Shown here: positions 27,912 through 38,493 of the stretch, one piece after another | Layout of the letters: each line of letters begins with the position of its first letter | Numbering within the stretch: the stretch's first letter is position 1 | Assembly (NCBI RefSeq): GCF_015352955.1 | Contig: NZ_JACYOX010000020.1 | Coordinates: 1-64,000, forward strand | Length of the DNA: 64,000 nt | Direction: 5' to 3' | DNA from: Noviherbaspirillum soli | GTDB taxonomy: Bacteria > Pseudomonadota > Gammaproteobacteria > Burkholderiales > Burkholderiaceae_D | The notes under the pieces: model-generated | The model's database searches: none | The model's input: only the letters and a program-made list of their open reading frames with translations | Told to the model about the DNA's origin: nothing | Program-made: the position numbers and the translations under genes

Positions 27912-28981
27912 ACGATGATGGGCATGGCGCCGCCGCTGGCCTGCATCTGGCGCGCCACGGCCTCGGCGTCGGCACGGCTGGCGAACGGGCCGCCATAGAG
28001 CCGGAACAGCGTGTTGTTCTGCACGATGTCGACCTGGCGCAGGCTGCCGTTCCAGCGCTGGGCATGCAGCGCCTGCGCGGCCTGCGCATTGGCGGCCTGG
28101 GAGAAGGCGCCGAGCTGCAGGTAGAAGCCGCCGGCCGCGGCCGAGAGGGTGGACAGGTTGGATACGCTGGATAGGGTCGAGGCTGCGGCGGCCGGCGCGG
28201 ATACCGGCGCGGCGGCCGGCGGCGCCAGCAGCTCGGCCGGCGCGCTGACCATGGCCACCGGCATCGGCACTGCTTCCGTGCTCACGCCCGGCGCGGCCGA
28301 CGCCACCGGCGGCGCGGCGCCATTGCTGCGCGCCAGTTCCATGCGCCGGATCTCGTCGGGCAGGATGCGCTCGACTTCCAGCTGCGCGCTGCCATGGCCG
28401 ATATAGCCCAGCTTCAGCGCCGCGGTGTACGACAGGTCGATGATGCGGTCCGAGTGGAACGGGCCGCGGTCGTTGACGCGCACGATCACCGTGTTGCCGT
28501 TGGACAGGTTGGTGACGCGGGCATAGGAAGGAATCGGAAAGGTCGGATGGGCGGCCGTCATCTTGTACATGTCGTACGGCTCGCCGGACGATGTGCGCTG
28601 GCCGTGGAATTTCCGGCCATACCAGCTGCCGCGGCCGCGCTGCCTGACCGGCTCATCATTCATCTGCGGCACGTATTCCTTGCCGAACTGCACGTAGGGC
28701 CTGTTGCCGCGATTGGCATAGGGCTCGATGCGCGGCTCGGCGTCGGGCACATCCCAGAGGTTGTCGGGGATGTTCTCGCCGGGGCCGTCGTCCTGGTAAT
28801 AGCCGCCGCGGCCGGAACCGGCGGGCGGCAGCGAAGGCAGGCCGCGGCGCGCCGACTTGGCGGGAACGGCGCCGGCATCGGCGCCCTGCTGCTGCGGCAC
28901 GCTGCCGCAGCCGGCGGCGATGAACGCGACCGCGGCGCACAGGACGGCCGTGCCGGGCCATGGACGGGATGGCAAGTGCAT
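27902..28981 (-). CDS. rlpA: Septal-ring lytic transglycosylase-type lipoprotein RlpA
   Basis: Outer-membrane lipoprotein (359 aa) whose double-psi beta-barrel domain cleaves stem-peptide-free glycan strands in some species. Lipobox IAAGC (Cys25), then a disordered Gly/Pro region. The DPBB domain covers about residues 115-205, with RGSWYGRKFHGQRTSSGEPY and VRVNDRGPFHSDRIIDLS (the catalytic-type Glu/His-Asp positions). A Pro/Ala-rich linker leads to a C-terminal SPOR domain (GGFYLQLGAFSQAANAQAA) that binds denuded septal glycan. The frame is open upstream through rodA, but the lipoprotein signal fixes the start at 28981. It is the last gene of the mreB-to-rlpA cluster, 62 bases after rodA. Confidence 0.93.
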   Translation of the reverse strand: MHLPSRPWPGTAVLCAAVAFIAAGCGSVPQQQGADAGAVPAKSARRGLPSLPPAGSGRGGYYQDDGPGENIPDNLWDVPDAEPRIEPYANRGNRPYVQFGKEYVPQMNDEPVRQRGRGSWYGRKFHGQRTSSGEPYDMYKMTAAHPTFPIPSYARVTNLSNGNTVIVRVNDRGPFHSDRIIDLSYTAALKLGYIGHGSAQLEVERILPDEIRRMELARSNGAAPPVASAAPGVSTEAVPMPVAMVSAPAELLAPPAAAPVSAPAAAASTLSSVSNLSTLSAAAGGFYLQLGAFSQAANAQAAQALHAQRWNGSLRQVDIVQNNTLFRLYGGPFASRADAEAVARQMQASGGAMPIIVQR

Positions 28982-29043
28982 TGCTTTTCCTTTTTCTTGT
29001 TCGCGGCGCGCCACCCGCGGGCGCGCCTGGTCTGATCGGTGGA

Positions 29044-30156
29044 TCAGGTTTGTACCAGTTTCCGGTGGCGCTGGATGCTCATCAGGATGCCGGCCCCGAG
29101 GCCCAGCGTCACCAGCGCGGTGCCGCCATAGCTCATGAAGGGCAGGGGCACGCCAACCACCGGGAGTATGCCGCTGACCATGCCCATGTTGACGAAGGCA
29201 TAAGTGAAGAAGATCAGCGTGATCGCGCCGGCCAGGAGACGCGCGAAGAACGTGGGCGCATTGGCGGCGATGACCAGTCCCCGGGCGATCAGCATCAGAT
29301 ACAGGAACAGCAGCACGCCGTTGCCGATCAGCCCGAATTCCTCGGAGAATACCGCAAAAATAAAGTCGGTTGTGCGTTCGGGAATGAACTCCAGGTGGGC
29401 CTGGGTGCCGTTGAGCCAGCCCTTGCCGGCGATGCCGCCGGAGCCGATGGCGATGGTGGACTGGATGATGTGGAAGCCCTTGCCGAGCGGGTCGGCGGTG
29501 GGGTCGATCAGCATCATCACCCGGGCGCGCTGGTAGTCGTGCAGCATGGTCCAGGCGATCGGCAGGCTGGCGCCGCCGGCAATGGCCAGTCCCAGCAGCA
29601 CTTTCCACGACAGGCCGGCCAGGAAGATCACATAGAAGCCGGCCGCCGCCACCAGCAGCGAGGTGCCGAGGTCGGGCTGGCGCATGATCAGCAGCACCGG
29701 CACCAGCAGCAGCAGCGCCGCCACCAGGAAGTGGTTCCAGCGCAGCATGCCTTCGCGCTTCTGGAAATACCAGGCCAGCATCAGCGGCATGGCGATCTTC
29801 ATGATCTCGGACGGCTGGATCACGATGCCGACATTGATCCAGCGCCGAGCGCCCTTCTTGATCATGCCGAACATGGCCACCGCCACCAGCAGCGCCACGC
29901 CCACGGTATAGATCGGCACCGCGAAACGCATCAGGGTTTGCGGCGGCACGTTGGCGGCGATGAACATGACCACGAAGGAAACGATGATGTTGCGCATCTG
30001 GTCCTCGACCCGGCCCGGGAAGTCGATGCCGGCCGAGTACAGCGTGACCATGCCGGTGGACATGATCAGGAAGATGATCAGCGCCAGGGTGCCGTCGAAG
30101 ACGGTCAGGTGGGGTTTGACGATCTGCCAGATCGAGCGTTTTTCAGTGAGTTGCAT
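29044..30156 (-). CDS. rodA: Rod-shape peptidoglycan glycosyltransferase RodA
   Basis: SEDS-family polytopic membrane glycosyltransferase that polymerises lipid II during elongation together with PBP2. The 370-residue protein has about ten membrane segments. Family hallmarks include IKKGARRWINVGIVIQPSEIMKIA, LIMRQPDLGTSLLVA (region of the catalytic Asp), GWLNGTQAHLEFIPERTTDFIFAVFSEEFG and the terminal GVPLPFMSYGGTALV. The ATG is 6 bases after the mrdA stop, so expression is coupled to PBP2. Confidence 0.95.
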   Translation of the reverse strand: MQLTEKRSIWQIVKPHLTVFDGTLALIIFLIMSTGMVTLYSAGIDFPGRVEDQMRNIIVSFVVMFIAANVPPQTLMRFAVPIYTVGVALLVAVAMFGMIKKGARRWINVGIVIQPSEIMKIAMPLMLAWYFQKREGMLRWNHFLVAALLLLVPVLLIMRQPDLGTSLLVAAAGFYVIFLAGLSWKVLLGLAIAGGASLPIAWTMLHDYQRARVMMLIDPTADPLGKGFHIIQSTIAIGSGGIAGKGWLNGTQAHLEFIPERTTDFIFAVFSEEFGLIGNGVLLFLYLMLIARGLVIAANAPTFFARLLAGAITLIFFTYAFVNMGMVSGILPVVGVPLPFMSYGGTALVTLGLGAGILMSIQRHRKLVQT

Positions 30157-30162
30157 GGCTGG

Positions 30163-32148
30163 TCAGTCCCGGTTGCCCTGGGTTTCGGCGCCTTCGCGCG
30201 GGCCGCCCTCGGAGTCCTGGTCGGCGCGCACCTCGGCCAGCGGCCGGGTGTCGGACAGGTCGATTCTCTCCACCGGCGCCTCGTCCTGCGCCCGGCCGGT
30301 GCGCTTGCCCAGCAGGTAGAAGTCGAGCGCCTCGCGCACGATGGGCGCGGCGGCGGTGGCGCCGAAGCCGCCGTTCTCGACGATGATGGCGATCGCGATG
30401 CGCGGATTGTCGGCCGGCGCGAACGCGGTGAACAGCGAGTGGTCGCGATGCCGCTCGTCGATCTTGCTGGCGTTGTACTTCTCGTTCTTCTTGATGGCGA
30501 TCACCTGCGCGGTGCCGGTCTTGCCGCCGGCCGCGTAGCCGAGGTTGGAGAACACCTTGGCCGCCGTTCCCTCGCGGATCACGCCGACCATGGCCTGCTT
30601 GACGATGTCGATGTTCTGCTGCTTCAGCGGGATGCGGTAGCTCTCCTTGGGCACGGTCTGGGTGCGCACCCGGGTGCCGCCGTCTTCCATGATCTTGACC
30701 AGGTGCGGCTTCATCACCACGCCGTTGTTGGCCAGGATGGCGGTGGCATGGGCCAGTTGCAGCGGCGTGAAGGAGTTGTAGCCCTGGCCGATGCCCAGCG
30801 AGATGGTTTCGCCGGCATACCATTTCTGCTGCTGCGGCCGGCGGTAGGCGGCGCGCTTCCAGGCGGTGGACGGCAGGATGCCCTTCTTCTCGTGCTCGAG
30901 GTCGATGCCGGTCAGCTGGCCGAAGCCGAACGGCTTCATGAAGTCATGCATCAGGTCCACGCCCATGTCGGCCGACAGCTGGTAATAGTAGGTATCGCAG
31001 GAATGGACGATGGACTTGTACATGTCCACCGTGCCATGGCCGCCTTCCTTGTCGTCGCGGAAGCGGTGGTTGCCGAACATGAAATAGCCGGGGTCGCTGA
31101 TGGCCGACATCGGCGTGCGCTTGCCCAGCTCAAGCGCGGCCAGCGCCATGAAGGGCTTGTAGGTCGAGCCGGGCGGATAGCTTCCCGACAGCGGCCGGTT
31201 CACCAGCGGCTTGTCCGGCGAATTGTTGAGCTCGTCCCAGCTCTGCTGGTCGATGCCTTCGACAAACAGGTTGGGGTCGAAGGTCGGCATCGACACATAG
31301 GCCAGGATGTCGCCGGTGGAGGGCTCGATCGCGATCAGCGCGCCGCGCCGGTTGCCGAAGGCCTGTTCCACCACCTTCTGCAACTCGATGTCGATCGACA
31401 GGATCAGGTTGGAGCCGGGCGTGGCCGGCGTGCGCGACAGCGTGCGCACCGCGCGGCCGCCGGCCGACACTTCCACTTCCTCGTAGCCGGTCTGGCCATG
31501 CAGCTGCTTCTCGTAGCTCTTCTCGACGCCTTCCTTGCCGATGTAGCTGGTGCCGTTGTAATTGGCGGCGTCCTCGGTTTCCTCGATCCTGGCCGACTCG
31601 CGCTGGTTGATGCGGCCGATGAAGCCGATCACATGCGACGCCACCGAGCCCAGCGGATATTGCCGGAACAGCCGGGCCTGGATGTCCACGCCCGGAAAGC
31701 GGTAGCGCTGCGCGGTGAAGCGCGCCACTTCCTCGTCGGTCAGGCGGGTGCGGATCGGCAGGCTTTCGAAGCTCTTGGATTCTTCCAGCTGGCGCCGGAA
31801 GCGCCGCCTGTCCTTGGGCTGGATCTCGACGATGCCAGCCAGCAGGTCGATCAGTTCGTCGAGGTCGCGGTTGATCTTCGATGGCGTGATCTCCAGCGTG
31901 TAGGCGGCGAAATTGCGCGCCAGCACGACACCGTTGCGGTCCACGATCAGGCCGCGGTTGGGCACCACCGGCACCACCGAGATCCGGTTGTCCTCGGCCT
32001 GGGCGGCGTAATGGTCGTGCTGGTAGCCCTGCAGCCAGACGAAGCGCGCGGCCAGCAGGGAAAAGAAGATGAGCACGAACAGGCCCGCGACCGACAGGCG
32101 CAGCCGGAAGTAATGCAGTTCGCGTTCGGTGTTCTTGAATTCAGTCAT
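30163..32148 (-). CDS. mrdA: Peptidoglycan D,D-transpeptidase PBP2
   Basis: Class B penicillin-binding protein of the elongasome. It has one N-terminal membrane anchor (about 19-39), a pedestal domain (VVPNRGLIVDRNGVVLARN), and a transpeptidase domain with serine motif STYK (Ser328-Lys331), SCD in the second motif (IVHSCDTYYY) and KTG in AGGKTGTAQ. Length 661 is normal for PBP2. The order mreB-mreC-mreD-mrdA-rodA is the standard elongasome operon, and mrdA begins 27 bases after mreD. The C-terminal 40 residues are acidic and poorly conserved in appearance. Confidence 0.96.
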   Translation of the reverse strand: MTEFKNTERELHYFRLRLSVAGLFVLIFFSLLAARFVWLQGYQHDHYAAQAEDNRISVVPVVPNRGLIVDRNGVVLARNFAAYTLEITPSKINRDLDELIDLLAGIVEIQPKDRRRFRRQLEESKSFESLPIRTRLTDEEVARFTAQRYRFPGVDIQARLFRQYPLGSVASHVIGFIGRINQRESARIEETEDAANYNGTSYIGKEGVEKSYEKQLHGQTGYEEVEVSAGGRAVRTLSRTPATPGSNLILSIDIELQKVVEQAFGNRRGALIAIEPSTGDILAYVSMPTFDPNLFVEGIDQQSWDELNNSPDKPLVNRPLSGSYPPGSTYKPFMALAALELGKRTPMSAISDPGYFMFGNHRFRDDKEGGHGTVDMYKSIVHSCDTYYYQLSADMGVDLMHDFMKPFGFGQLTGIDLEHEKKGILPSTAWKRAAYRRPQQQKWYAGETISLGIGQGYNSFTPLQLAHATAILANNGVVMKPHLVKIMEDGGTRVRTQTVPKESYRIPLKQQNIDIVKQAMVGVIREGTAAKVFSNLGYAAGGKTGTAQVIAIKKNEKYNASKIDERHRDHSLFTAFAPADNPRIAIAIIVENGGFGATAAAPIVREALDFYLLGKRTGRAQDEAPVERIDLSDTRPLAEVRADQDSEGGPREGAETQGNRD

Positions 32149-32175
32149 GCTTGGCGGACTCGGCGGTAAGCTGGA

Positions 32176-32688
32176 TCAGATGGGCCGGGTTTCATCGCGG
32201 TCCACGGCGCGCCGCTGCGGCGCCAGAAGCATCCAGGTGACCAGCGGCCACAGCGCGGCGCTGACCAGGCTGGACGCGAAGTAGTACCAGCCGGGAAACT
32301 TGCCGCTGACCAGCGCCTGGATCAGCATCTGCACTACCTGCATCAGCAGCAGCAGCGGCAGCACATGCAGCGCCTGCGTGACCGGGCGAAACCACAGCAT
32401 GCGGCGGTGGATCATGATCGCGAAATAGGAAAGCAGCGTATAGGCCAGCGCATTCTCGCCCAGCAGCGACGCATTGTGCACATCCATCAGGAGGCCCATC
32501 AGGAAGGCCAGGCCGATGCCGACCTTGCGCGGCTGGTGCACGCTCCAGAAGATCAGCGTCAGCGCGACGAAGTCGGGCACGCCGTACAGGTCGCCCCAGG
32601 GCAGCAGATTGAGCAGGAAGGCGCACACCAGCGTGATGGCGATGAACAGCGGACTGACCGGGAGCAGGATGTATTGCGGACGGTTCAT
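32176..32688 (-). CDS. mreD: Rod-shape determining protein MreD
   Basis: Small polytopic inner-membrane protein (170 aa, about five segments) that binds MreC in the elongasome. Typical are the N-terminal ILLPVSPLFIAITLVCAFLLNLLPWG and the central VGIGLAFLMGLLMDVHNASLLGENALAYTLLSY, where the Gly-Leu-Leu-x-Asp motif is characteristic. Its ATG overlaps the mreC stop by four bases. Confidence 0.93.
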   Translation of the reverse strand: MNRPQYILLPVSPLFIAITLVCAFLLNLLPWGDLYGVPDFVALTLIFWSVHQPRKVGIGLAFLMGLLMDVHNASLLGENALAYTLLSYFAIMIHRRMLWFRPVTQALHVLPLLLLMQVVQMLIQALVSGKFPGWYYFASSLVSAALWPLVTWMLLAPQRRAVDRDETRPI

Positions 32689-33758
32689 TTCTTGGCCTCG
32701 GCAGCGGCAGCGGCCGGCGTGACGACCCGGGTGATATTTTTCGAGGAGGCGCTGATCACATTGGCGCTTTCGGCTTTGGCAACGGGCGCGGCCGGCGCCG
32801 GTGCCGCGGGGCTGGCCGCGGTTGCCGCCGGCGCTGCCTGCGCGGCATCCTTGCCGGCATCCTTCATCTTTTTCTTCGGCAGCTTTTCCTTCCTGTTTTC
32901 TTCCGGCGCCGGGCGCGGCAGTTCCTTCTGCTCATTGAGCAGGATCAGGAACTGCTGGTTGCGGTCGATGCCGGCGGTCGGCTGGCAAATGATGCGGGCA
33001 AAGGCGTCCGAGGACTTGTGCTCGACCGACACCACGGATGCCACCGCCAGGCCGGCCGGATAGACGCCGTCGATGCCGGAAGTGACCAGCACGTCGCCTT
33101 TCTTGATGTCGGCATTGGCGGCGATGAAGCGCAACTCCAGCACGCCCGACTGGCCGCGGCCATAGGCTACGCTGCGCACGCCGCTGCGTACCACCTGCAC
33201 CGAGATCGCCTGGTCCTTGTCGGTCAGCAGCGTGACCTCGGTGGTGAAGGGATAGAGCCGCGTCACCTGGCCGACCACGCCGGTGTCGTCGATCACGGGC
33301 TGGCCCAGCGCCACGCCATGCTGGGAGCCGCGGTTGAGCACGATCTTGCGAGTGAACGGGTCGCGGGTGTCGTACAGCATTTCGCTGAGCACCGACTTCA
33401 CCGGCAGGCGTTCATTGGCAGCCAGCAGGCGGCGCAGCTGGGCATTTTCAGCCGCCAGGAACTGGCCCTGCTGCAGTGCCTGGGCATTGCGCACCTGCTC
33501 GGTCTTCAACGCCGCGTTTTCCTGCTTCAGCGCCGTCATCGTGTTGAGGTAGCCGCCGACCGCATAGGCCGCGTCGCGCGGCGCCAGCGCCGCCACCTGC
33601 AGCGGGTAGAGCACGGTGCCGGCCAGCTGGCGCAGTACCGCCAGCGTGTTGGTGCGGCCGTCCACCACCAGCAGCACGATGGCGATCAGCGCGAAGATGA
33701 CGACTTTGGCGCGGGCGGAAGCGCCCTGCTTGAAGAGTGGCGGAGGATAGTATTCCAT
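32685..33758 (-). CDS. mreC: Rod-shape determining protein MreC
   Basis: Bitopic inner-membrane protein (357 aa) whose periplasmic beta domains bind PBP2 and activate it. One membrane segment (about 20-36) is followed by a coiled coil (MTALKQENAALKTEQVRNAQAL) and the tandem beta-barrel core (VLNRGSQHGVALGQPVIDDTGVVGQVTRLYPFTTEVTLLTD). Past residue about 285 the protein carries a long Lys/Glu then Ala/Pro-rich tail (PEENRKEKLPKKK and following poly-Ala/Pro) that is not part of the family core and is probably disordered. It overlaps mreD by ATGA and starts 114 bases past mreB. Confidence 0.94.
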   Translation of the reverse strand: MEYYPPPLFKQGASARAKVVIFALIAIVLLVVDGRTNTLAVLRQLAGTVLYPLQVAALAPRDAAYAVGGYLNTMTALKQENAALKTEQVRNAQALQQGQFLAAENAQLRRLLAANERLPVKSVLSEMLYDTRDPFTRKIVLNRGSQHGVALGQPVIDDTGVVGQVTRLYPFTTEVTLLTDKDQAISVQVVRSGVRSVAYGRGQSGVLELRFIAANADIKKGDVLVTSGIDGVYPAGLAVASVVSVEHKSSDAFARIICQPTAGIDRNQQFLILLNEQKELPRPAPEENRKEKLPKKKMKDAGKDAAQAAPAATAASPAAPAPAAPVAKAESANVISASSKNITRVVTPAAAAAEAKK

Positions 33759-33872
33759 CGGTGAGAATTATCCTGCCCCGGTCGGGCAGGCCGGGCTGAC
33801 ATGACAAGAAGCGTGCATGCATGACCCGGCATGCCAGGCGCGGCGCGCGTAGCGGCCGCACCCTGCCGGCTT

Positions 33873-34979
<1,107 letters not shown>

Positions 34980-35019
34980 CTATGCTGGCGCCTTCAGGCA
35001 GTAACCCGACATTCTACCT

Positions 35020-35025
35020 TATAAT
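35020..35025 (+). promoter_or_regulatory. Putative -10 element for gatCAB
   Basis: Perfect TATAAT in the mreB/gatC divergent region, 137 bases before the gatC ATG. The -35 is not convincing. The same patch read leftward also gives TAGAAT (35012-35017), which could serve mreB, so start sites of both operons may sit close together. Confidence 0.4.
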
Positions 35026-35161
35026 TTGTCTCCTACCAGACGATGAAAACAGCCGAATTGCACGCCTAATGCGATGTTTTGCCAAGTTTTTATCGACTAT
35101 TAGCTTATCTTTAATATTTCCAGAAACCTTTTCCGACAAGCGTCCCGCGCGCATACAAACC

Positions 35162-35464
35162 ATGTCCCTTGCCCTTTCCGATGTCAAAAGATTAGCGATT
35201 CTGGCGCAGCTGGACCTGAGCGAGGAGCAGGCCGCCTCCACGCTGGCCAAGCTCAACGGCATCTTCGATCTGGTGGAACAGATGAAGGCTGTCGACACCA
35301 GCGGCGTGGAACCGCTGGCCCAGCCCATCACTGCCTACGACCAGGCATTCTCGTTGCGCCTGCGCGACGATATTGCCAATGAGCCAAACCGCCGCGAGGA
35401 CTACCAGCAACCCGCGCCCGCCACCCAGGACGGCCTGTACCTGGTGCCCAAGGTCATTGAATAA
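35162..35464 (+). CDS. gatC: Asp-tRNA(Asn)/Glu-tRNA(Gln) amidotransferase subunit C
   Basis: Small subunit (100 aa) that wraps around GatA and GatB and stabilises the complex. Typical GatC order: [17 protein letters not shown], then [25 protein letters not shown], then [34 protein letters not shown]. The frame is open back into the mreB leader, but the family start is [10 protein letters not shown] at 35162. It is the first gene of gatC-gatA-gatB. The presence of gatCAB implies indirect amidation of Asn- and/or Gln-tRNA. Confidence 0.95.
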   Translation: MSLALSDVKRLAILAQLDLSEEQAASTLAKLNGIFDLVEQMKAVDTSGVEPLAQPITAYDQAFSLRLRDDIANEPNRREDYQQPAPATQDGLYLVPKVIE

Positions 35465-35498
35465 GCCCAGGCCCAGCCACTGCCAAAAGAACCGATCC

Positions 35499-36959
35499 AT
35501 GCATACAAAAACCATCAAAGAACTGTCCGCGCTGCTGCACGGCAAACAGGTGTCGGCCACCGAGCTGGCACGCCACTTCCTGGCGCGCTCGCAGGCCAGC
35601 GCCCTCAATGCCTATACCGACATCAACGAGGAACTGACGCTGGCGCAGGCGCGCGAGGCCGATGCCCGCCTGGCGCGCGGCGACGCCACGGTGCTGACTG
35701 GCATCCCGATTGCCCACAAGGACATCTTCGTCACCCGCGGCTGGCGCTCGACCGCCGGCTCGCGCATGCTGGAAAACTATGTCAGCCCGTTCGACGCCAC
35801 CGTGGTCGAGCAATTCAACGCCGCCGGCACGGTCACCCTGGGCAAGCTCAACTGCGACGAGTTCGCAATGGGCTCCTCGAATGAAAACAGCCATTTCGGC
35901 GCGGTGAAGAACCCGTGGGACCTGGGCGCGGTGCCCGGCGGCTCCTCGGGCGGCTCGGCCGCCGCGGTGGCGGCGGGTCTCGCGCCCGGCGCCACGGCCA
36001 CCGACACCGGCGGCTCGATCCGCCAGCCGGCGGCCTTCTGCGGCGTGACCGGCATCAAGCCGACCTACGGCCGGGTGTCGCGCTTCGGCATGATCGCCTA
36101 CGCTTCCTCGCTCGACCAGGGCGGTCCGATCGCCCGCACCGCCGAGGACTGCGCGCTGCTGCTCAACACCATGGCCGGCTTCGATCCGCGCGATTCGACC
36201 AGCGTCGAGCGCGATCGCGAGGACTACACCCTGGGCCTGAACGACAGCCTGGAAGGCCTGCGCATCGGCGTGCCCAAGGAATTCTTCGGCCCCGGCCTGG
36301 CGGCGGACGTGGAGCAGGCGGTGCGCGCGGCGCTGCAGGAATTCGTGAAGCTGGGCGCGACCCTGGTGGAGATTTCCCTGCCCAAGACCGAGCTGTCGAT
36401 CCCGGTGTACTACGTGATCGCCCCGGCCGAAGCCTCGTCCAACCTGTCGCGCTTCGACGGCGTGCGCTACGGCCACCGTGCCGCGGACTACACCGACCTG
36501 TCCGACATGTACCGCAAGACCCGCTCGGAAGGCTTCGGCGAAGAGGTCAAGCGCCGCATCCTGGTCGGCGCCTACGTGCTGTCGCACGGCTATTACGACG
36601 CCTACTACCTGCAGGCGCAGAAGATCCGCCGCCTGATCGCCGAGGATTTCCGCCGCGCATTCGAGCAGTGCGACGTGATCATGGGACCGGTGGCGCCTAC
36701 CGTGGCCTGGGACCTGGGCGCGAAGGCCGACGACCCGGTGGCGAATTACCTGGCCGACATCTTCACCCTGTCGACCAACCTGGCCGGCCTGCCCGGCATG
36801 TCGGTGCCGTGCGGCTTCGGCCAGGGCGAGAAGAATGGCAAGCGGCCGGTGGGCCTGCAGCTGACCGGCAATTATTTCAGCGAAGCCAGGCTGCTCAACA
36901 TCGCGCACCGCTATCAGGGCGCAACCGACTGGCACCTGCGCCAGCCGACCGAACAATAA
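35499..36959 (+). CDS. gatA: Asp-tRNA(Asn)/Glu-tRNA(Gln) amidotransferase subunit A
   Basis: Amidase-signature subunit (486 aa) that releases ammonia from glutamine. The Ser-cisSer-Lys triad is intact: Lys74 (PIAHKDIF), Ser149 ([14 protein letters not shown]) and Ser173 (TGGSIRQPA), with the same spacing as the Staphylococcus aureus enzyme as I recall it. Ammonia passes to GatB, which activates the mischarged tRNA. The frame is open upstream inside gatC; ATG 35499 gives the normal N-terminus. Followed 15 bases later by gatB. Confidence 0.97.
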   Translation: MHTKTIKELSALLHGKQVSATELARHFLARSQASALNAYTDINEELTLAQAREADARLARGDATVLTGIPIAHKDIFVTRGWRSTAGSRMLENYVSPFDATVVEQFNAAGTVTLGKLNCDEFAMGSSNENSHFGAVKNPWDLGAVPGGSSGGSAAAVAAGLAPGATATDTGGSIRQPAAFCGVTGIKPTYGRVSRFGMIAYASSLDQGGPIARTAEDCALLLNTMAGFDPRDSTSVERDREDYTLGLNDSLEGLRIGVPKEFFGPGLAADVEQAVRAALQEFVKLGATLVEISLPKTELSIPVYYVIAPAEASSNLSRFDGVRYGHRAADYTDLSDMYRKTRSEGFGEEVKRRILVGAYVLSHGYYDAYYLQAQKIRRLIAEDFRRAFEQCDVIMGPVAPTVAWDLGAKADDPVANYLADIFTLSTNLAGLPGMSVPCGFGQGEKNGKRPVGLQLTGNYFSEARLLNIAHRYQGATDWHLRQPTEQ

Positions 36960-36974
36960 AACAGCGAGGTAAGT

Positions 36975-38435
36975 ATGCAGTGGGAAGTTGTTATCGGTCT
37001 GGAGACGCATGCGCAGCTCACGACCCAATCCAAGATCTTCAGCGGCGCGCCGATCCGTTTCGGCGCGGAACCGAACACCCAGGCCTGTCCAGTGGACCTG
37101 GCCCTGCCCGGCGTGCTGCCGGTGATGAACCGCGGCGCGGTCGAGCGGGCCATCCAGTTCGGCCTGGCGATCGGCGCCACCATTGCGCCGCGCTCGATCT
37201 TTGCGCGCAAGAACTACTTTTATCCCGATCTGCCCAAGGGCTACCAGATCAGCCAGTATGAAATTCCCGTGGTGCAGGGCGGCACCATTTCCTTCATCGT
37301 GGAAAAGGACGGCAAGCCGGAGATGCGCACAGTGCAGCTGACCCGCGCCCACCTCGAGGAAGACGCCGGCAAGTCGCTGCACGAGGACTACCACGGCATG
37401 ACCGGCATCGACCTGAACCGCGCCGGCACGCCGCTGCTGGAAATCGTCACCGAGCCCGACATGCGCAGCGCGGCCGAGGCGGTGGCCTATGCCAAGGCGC
37501 TGCATGCGCTGGTGACCTGGCTCGGCGTATGCGACGGCAACATGCAGGAAGGCTCGTTCCGCTGCGACGCCAACGTGTCGGTGCGGCCGGTCGGCCAGCA
37601 GGAATACGGCACCCGCTGCGAGATCAAGAACCTGAACTCCTTCCGCTTCCTGGAAGAGGCGATCAACTACGAGGTGCGGCGCCAGGTCGAGCTGATCGAG
37701 GACGGCGGCCGGGTGGTGCAGGAAACCCGGCTGTACGATCCCGACCGCCGCGAAACCCGCTCGATGCGCAGCAAGGAAGACGCGCAGGACTACCGCTACT
37801 TCCCCGACCCCGACCTGCCGCCGCTGGCGATTTCGCAGGCCTGGATAGACCGGGTGCGGGAAGCGATGCCGGAACTGCCGGGCGCGATGCGCGAGCGCTT
37901 CGTCGCCGACTACGGCCTGCCGGAGTACGACGCGGCAGTGCTGACCCAGTCCAAGGCGATGGCCGCCTACTTCGAGGCCGTGGTGGCCGCCGCCGGCCGC
38001 GAGCAGGCCAAGCCGGCCGCCAACTGGCTCATGGGCGACGTGTCCTCGACCCTGAACCGCGAGGGCGTGGACATTGCCGACGCGCCGGTCGGCGGCGCGC
38101 AGCTGGCGCTGCTGTTGAAGCGCATTGCCGACGGCACGATTTCCAACAAGATCGCCAAGGAAGTGTTTGGCGCGATGTGGGAAGCGAAGTCGGATGCGGC
38201 GGACCTGGCCGACCAGATCATCGAGTCCAAGGGCCTGAAGCAGATTTCCGACAGTGGCGCGCTGGAAAAGATCGTCGACGAAGTGCTGGCGGCGAACGAG
38301 AAATCGGTGGCGGAATTCCGCGCCGGCAAGGAAAAGGCGTTCAATGCGCTGATCGGCCAGGCGATGAAAGCCTCGCGCGGCAAGGCCAACCCGGCGCAAC
38401 TGACCGAGCTGCTCAAGCAAAAGCTGGGCGCCTGA
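36975..38435 (+). CDS. gatB: Asp-tRNA(Asn)/Glu-tRNA(Gln) amidotransferase subunit B
   Basis: Kinase/transferase subunit (486 aa) that phosphorylates the misacylated Asp or Glu and receives ammonia from GatA. Family motifs: [13 protein letters not shown] at the N-terminus, [35 protein letters not shown] and [15 protein letters not shown]; the YqeY-like tail domain ends [34 protein letters not shown] precedes the ATG. A strong hairpin follows the stop. Confidence 0.97.
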   Translation: MQWEVVIGLETHAQLTTQSKIFSGAPIRFGAEPNTQACPVDLALPGVLPVMNRGAVERAIQFGLAIGATIAPRSIFARKNYFYPDLPKGYQISQYEIPVVQGGTISFIVEKDGKPEMRTVQLTRAHLEEDAGKSLHEDYHGMTGIDLNRAGTPLLEIVTEPDMRSAAEAVAYAKALHALVTWLGVCDGNMQEGSFRCDANVSVRPVGQQEYGTRCEIKNLNSFRFLEEAINYEVRRQVELIEDGGRVVQETRLYDPDRRETRSMRSKEDAQDYRYFPDPDLPPLAISQAWIDRVREAMPELPGAMRERFVADYGLPEYDAAVLTQSKAMAAYFEAVVAAAGREQAKPAANWLMGDVSSTLNREGVDIADAPVGGAQLALLLKRIADGTISNKIAKEVFGAMWEAKSDAADLADQIIESKGLKQISDSGALEKIVDEVLAANEKSVAEFRAGKEKAFNALIGQAMKASRGKANPAQLTELLKQKLGA

Positions 38436-38440
38436 GCCAG

Positions 38441-38475
38441 GCGCCGGCCAGCGCCCGGCAGGGCCTGGCCGGCGC
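38441..38475. terminator. Perfect 11-bp stem-loop between gatB and the DUF4124 gene
   Basis: GCGCCGGCCAG at 38441-38451 pairs exactly with CTGGCCGGCGC at 38465-38475 around a 13-base loop. It lies 5 bases past the gatB stop and 19 bases before the stop of the convergent gene. There is no T run on either side, so it may act as a bidirectional 3'-end stabiliser or weak terminator. Confidence 0.5.
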
Positions 38476-38493
38476 GGCAGGAGTGTGACGGCC

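Noticed and set aside
28960-32169. Open frame of about 1069 codons antisense to rodA and mrdA
   Set aside because: A codon-bias shadow of the elongasome genes; no ribosome site and low-complexity His/Gln/Arg composition.
35454-38420. Long open frame antisense to gatA and gatB (about 988 codons)
   Set aside because: It lies exactly opposite strongly conserved genes in GC-rich DNA, has no family likeness, and its His/Arg/Gly/Ala-rich make-up is that of a shadow frame.
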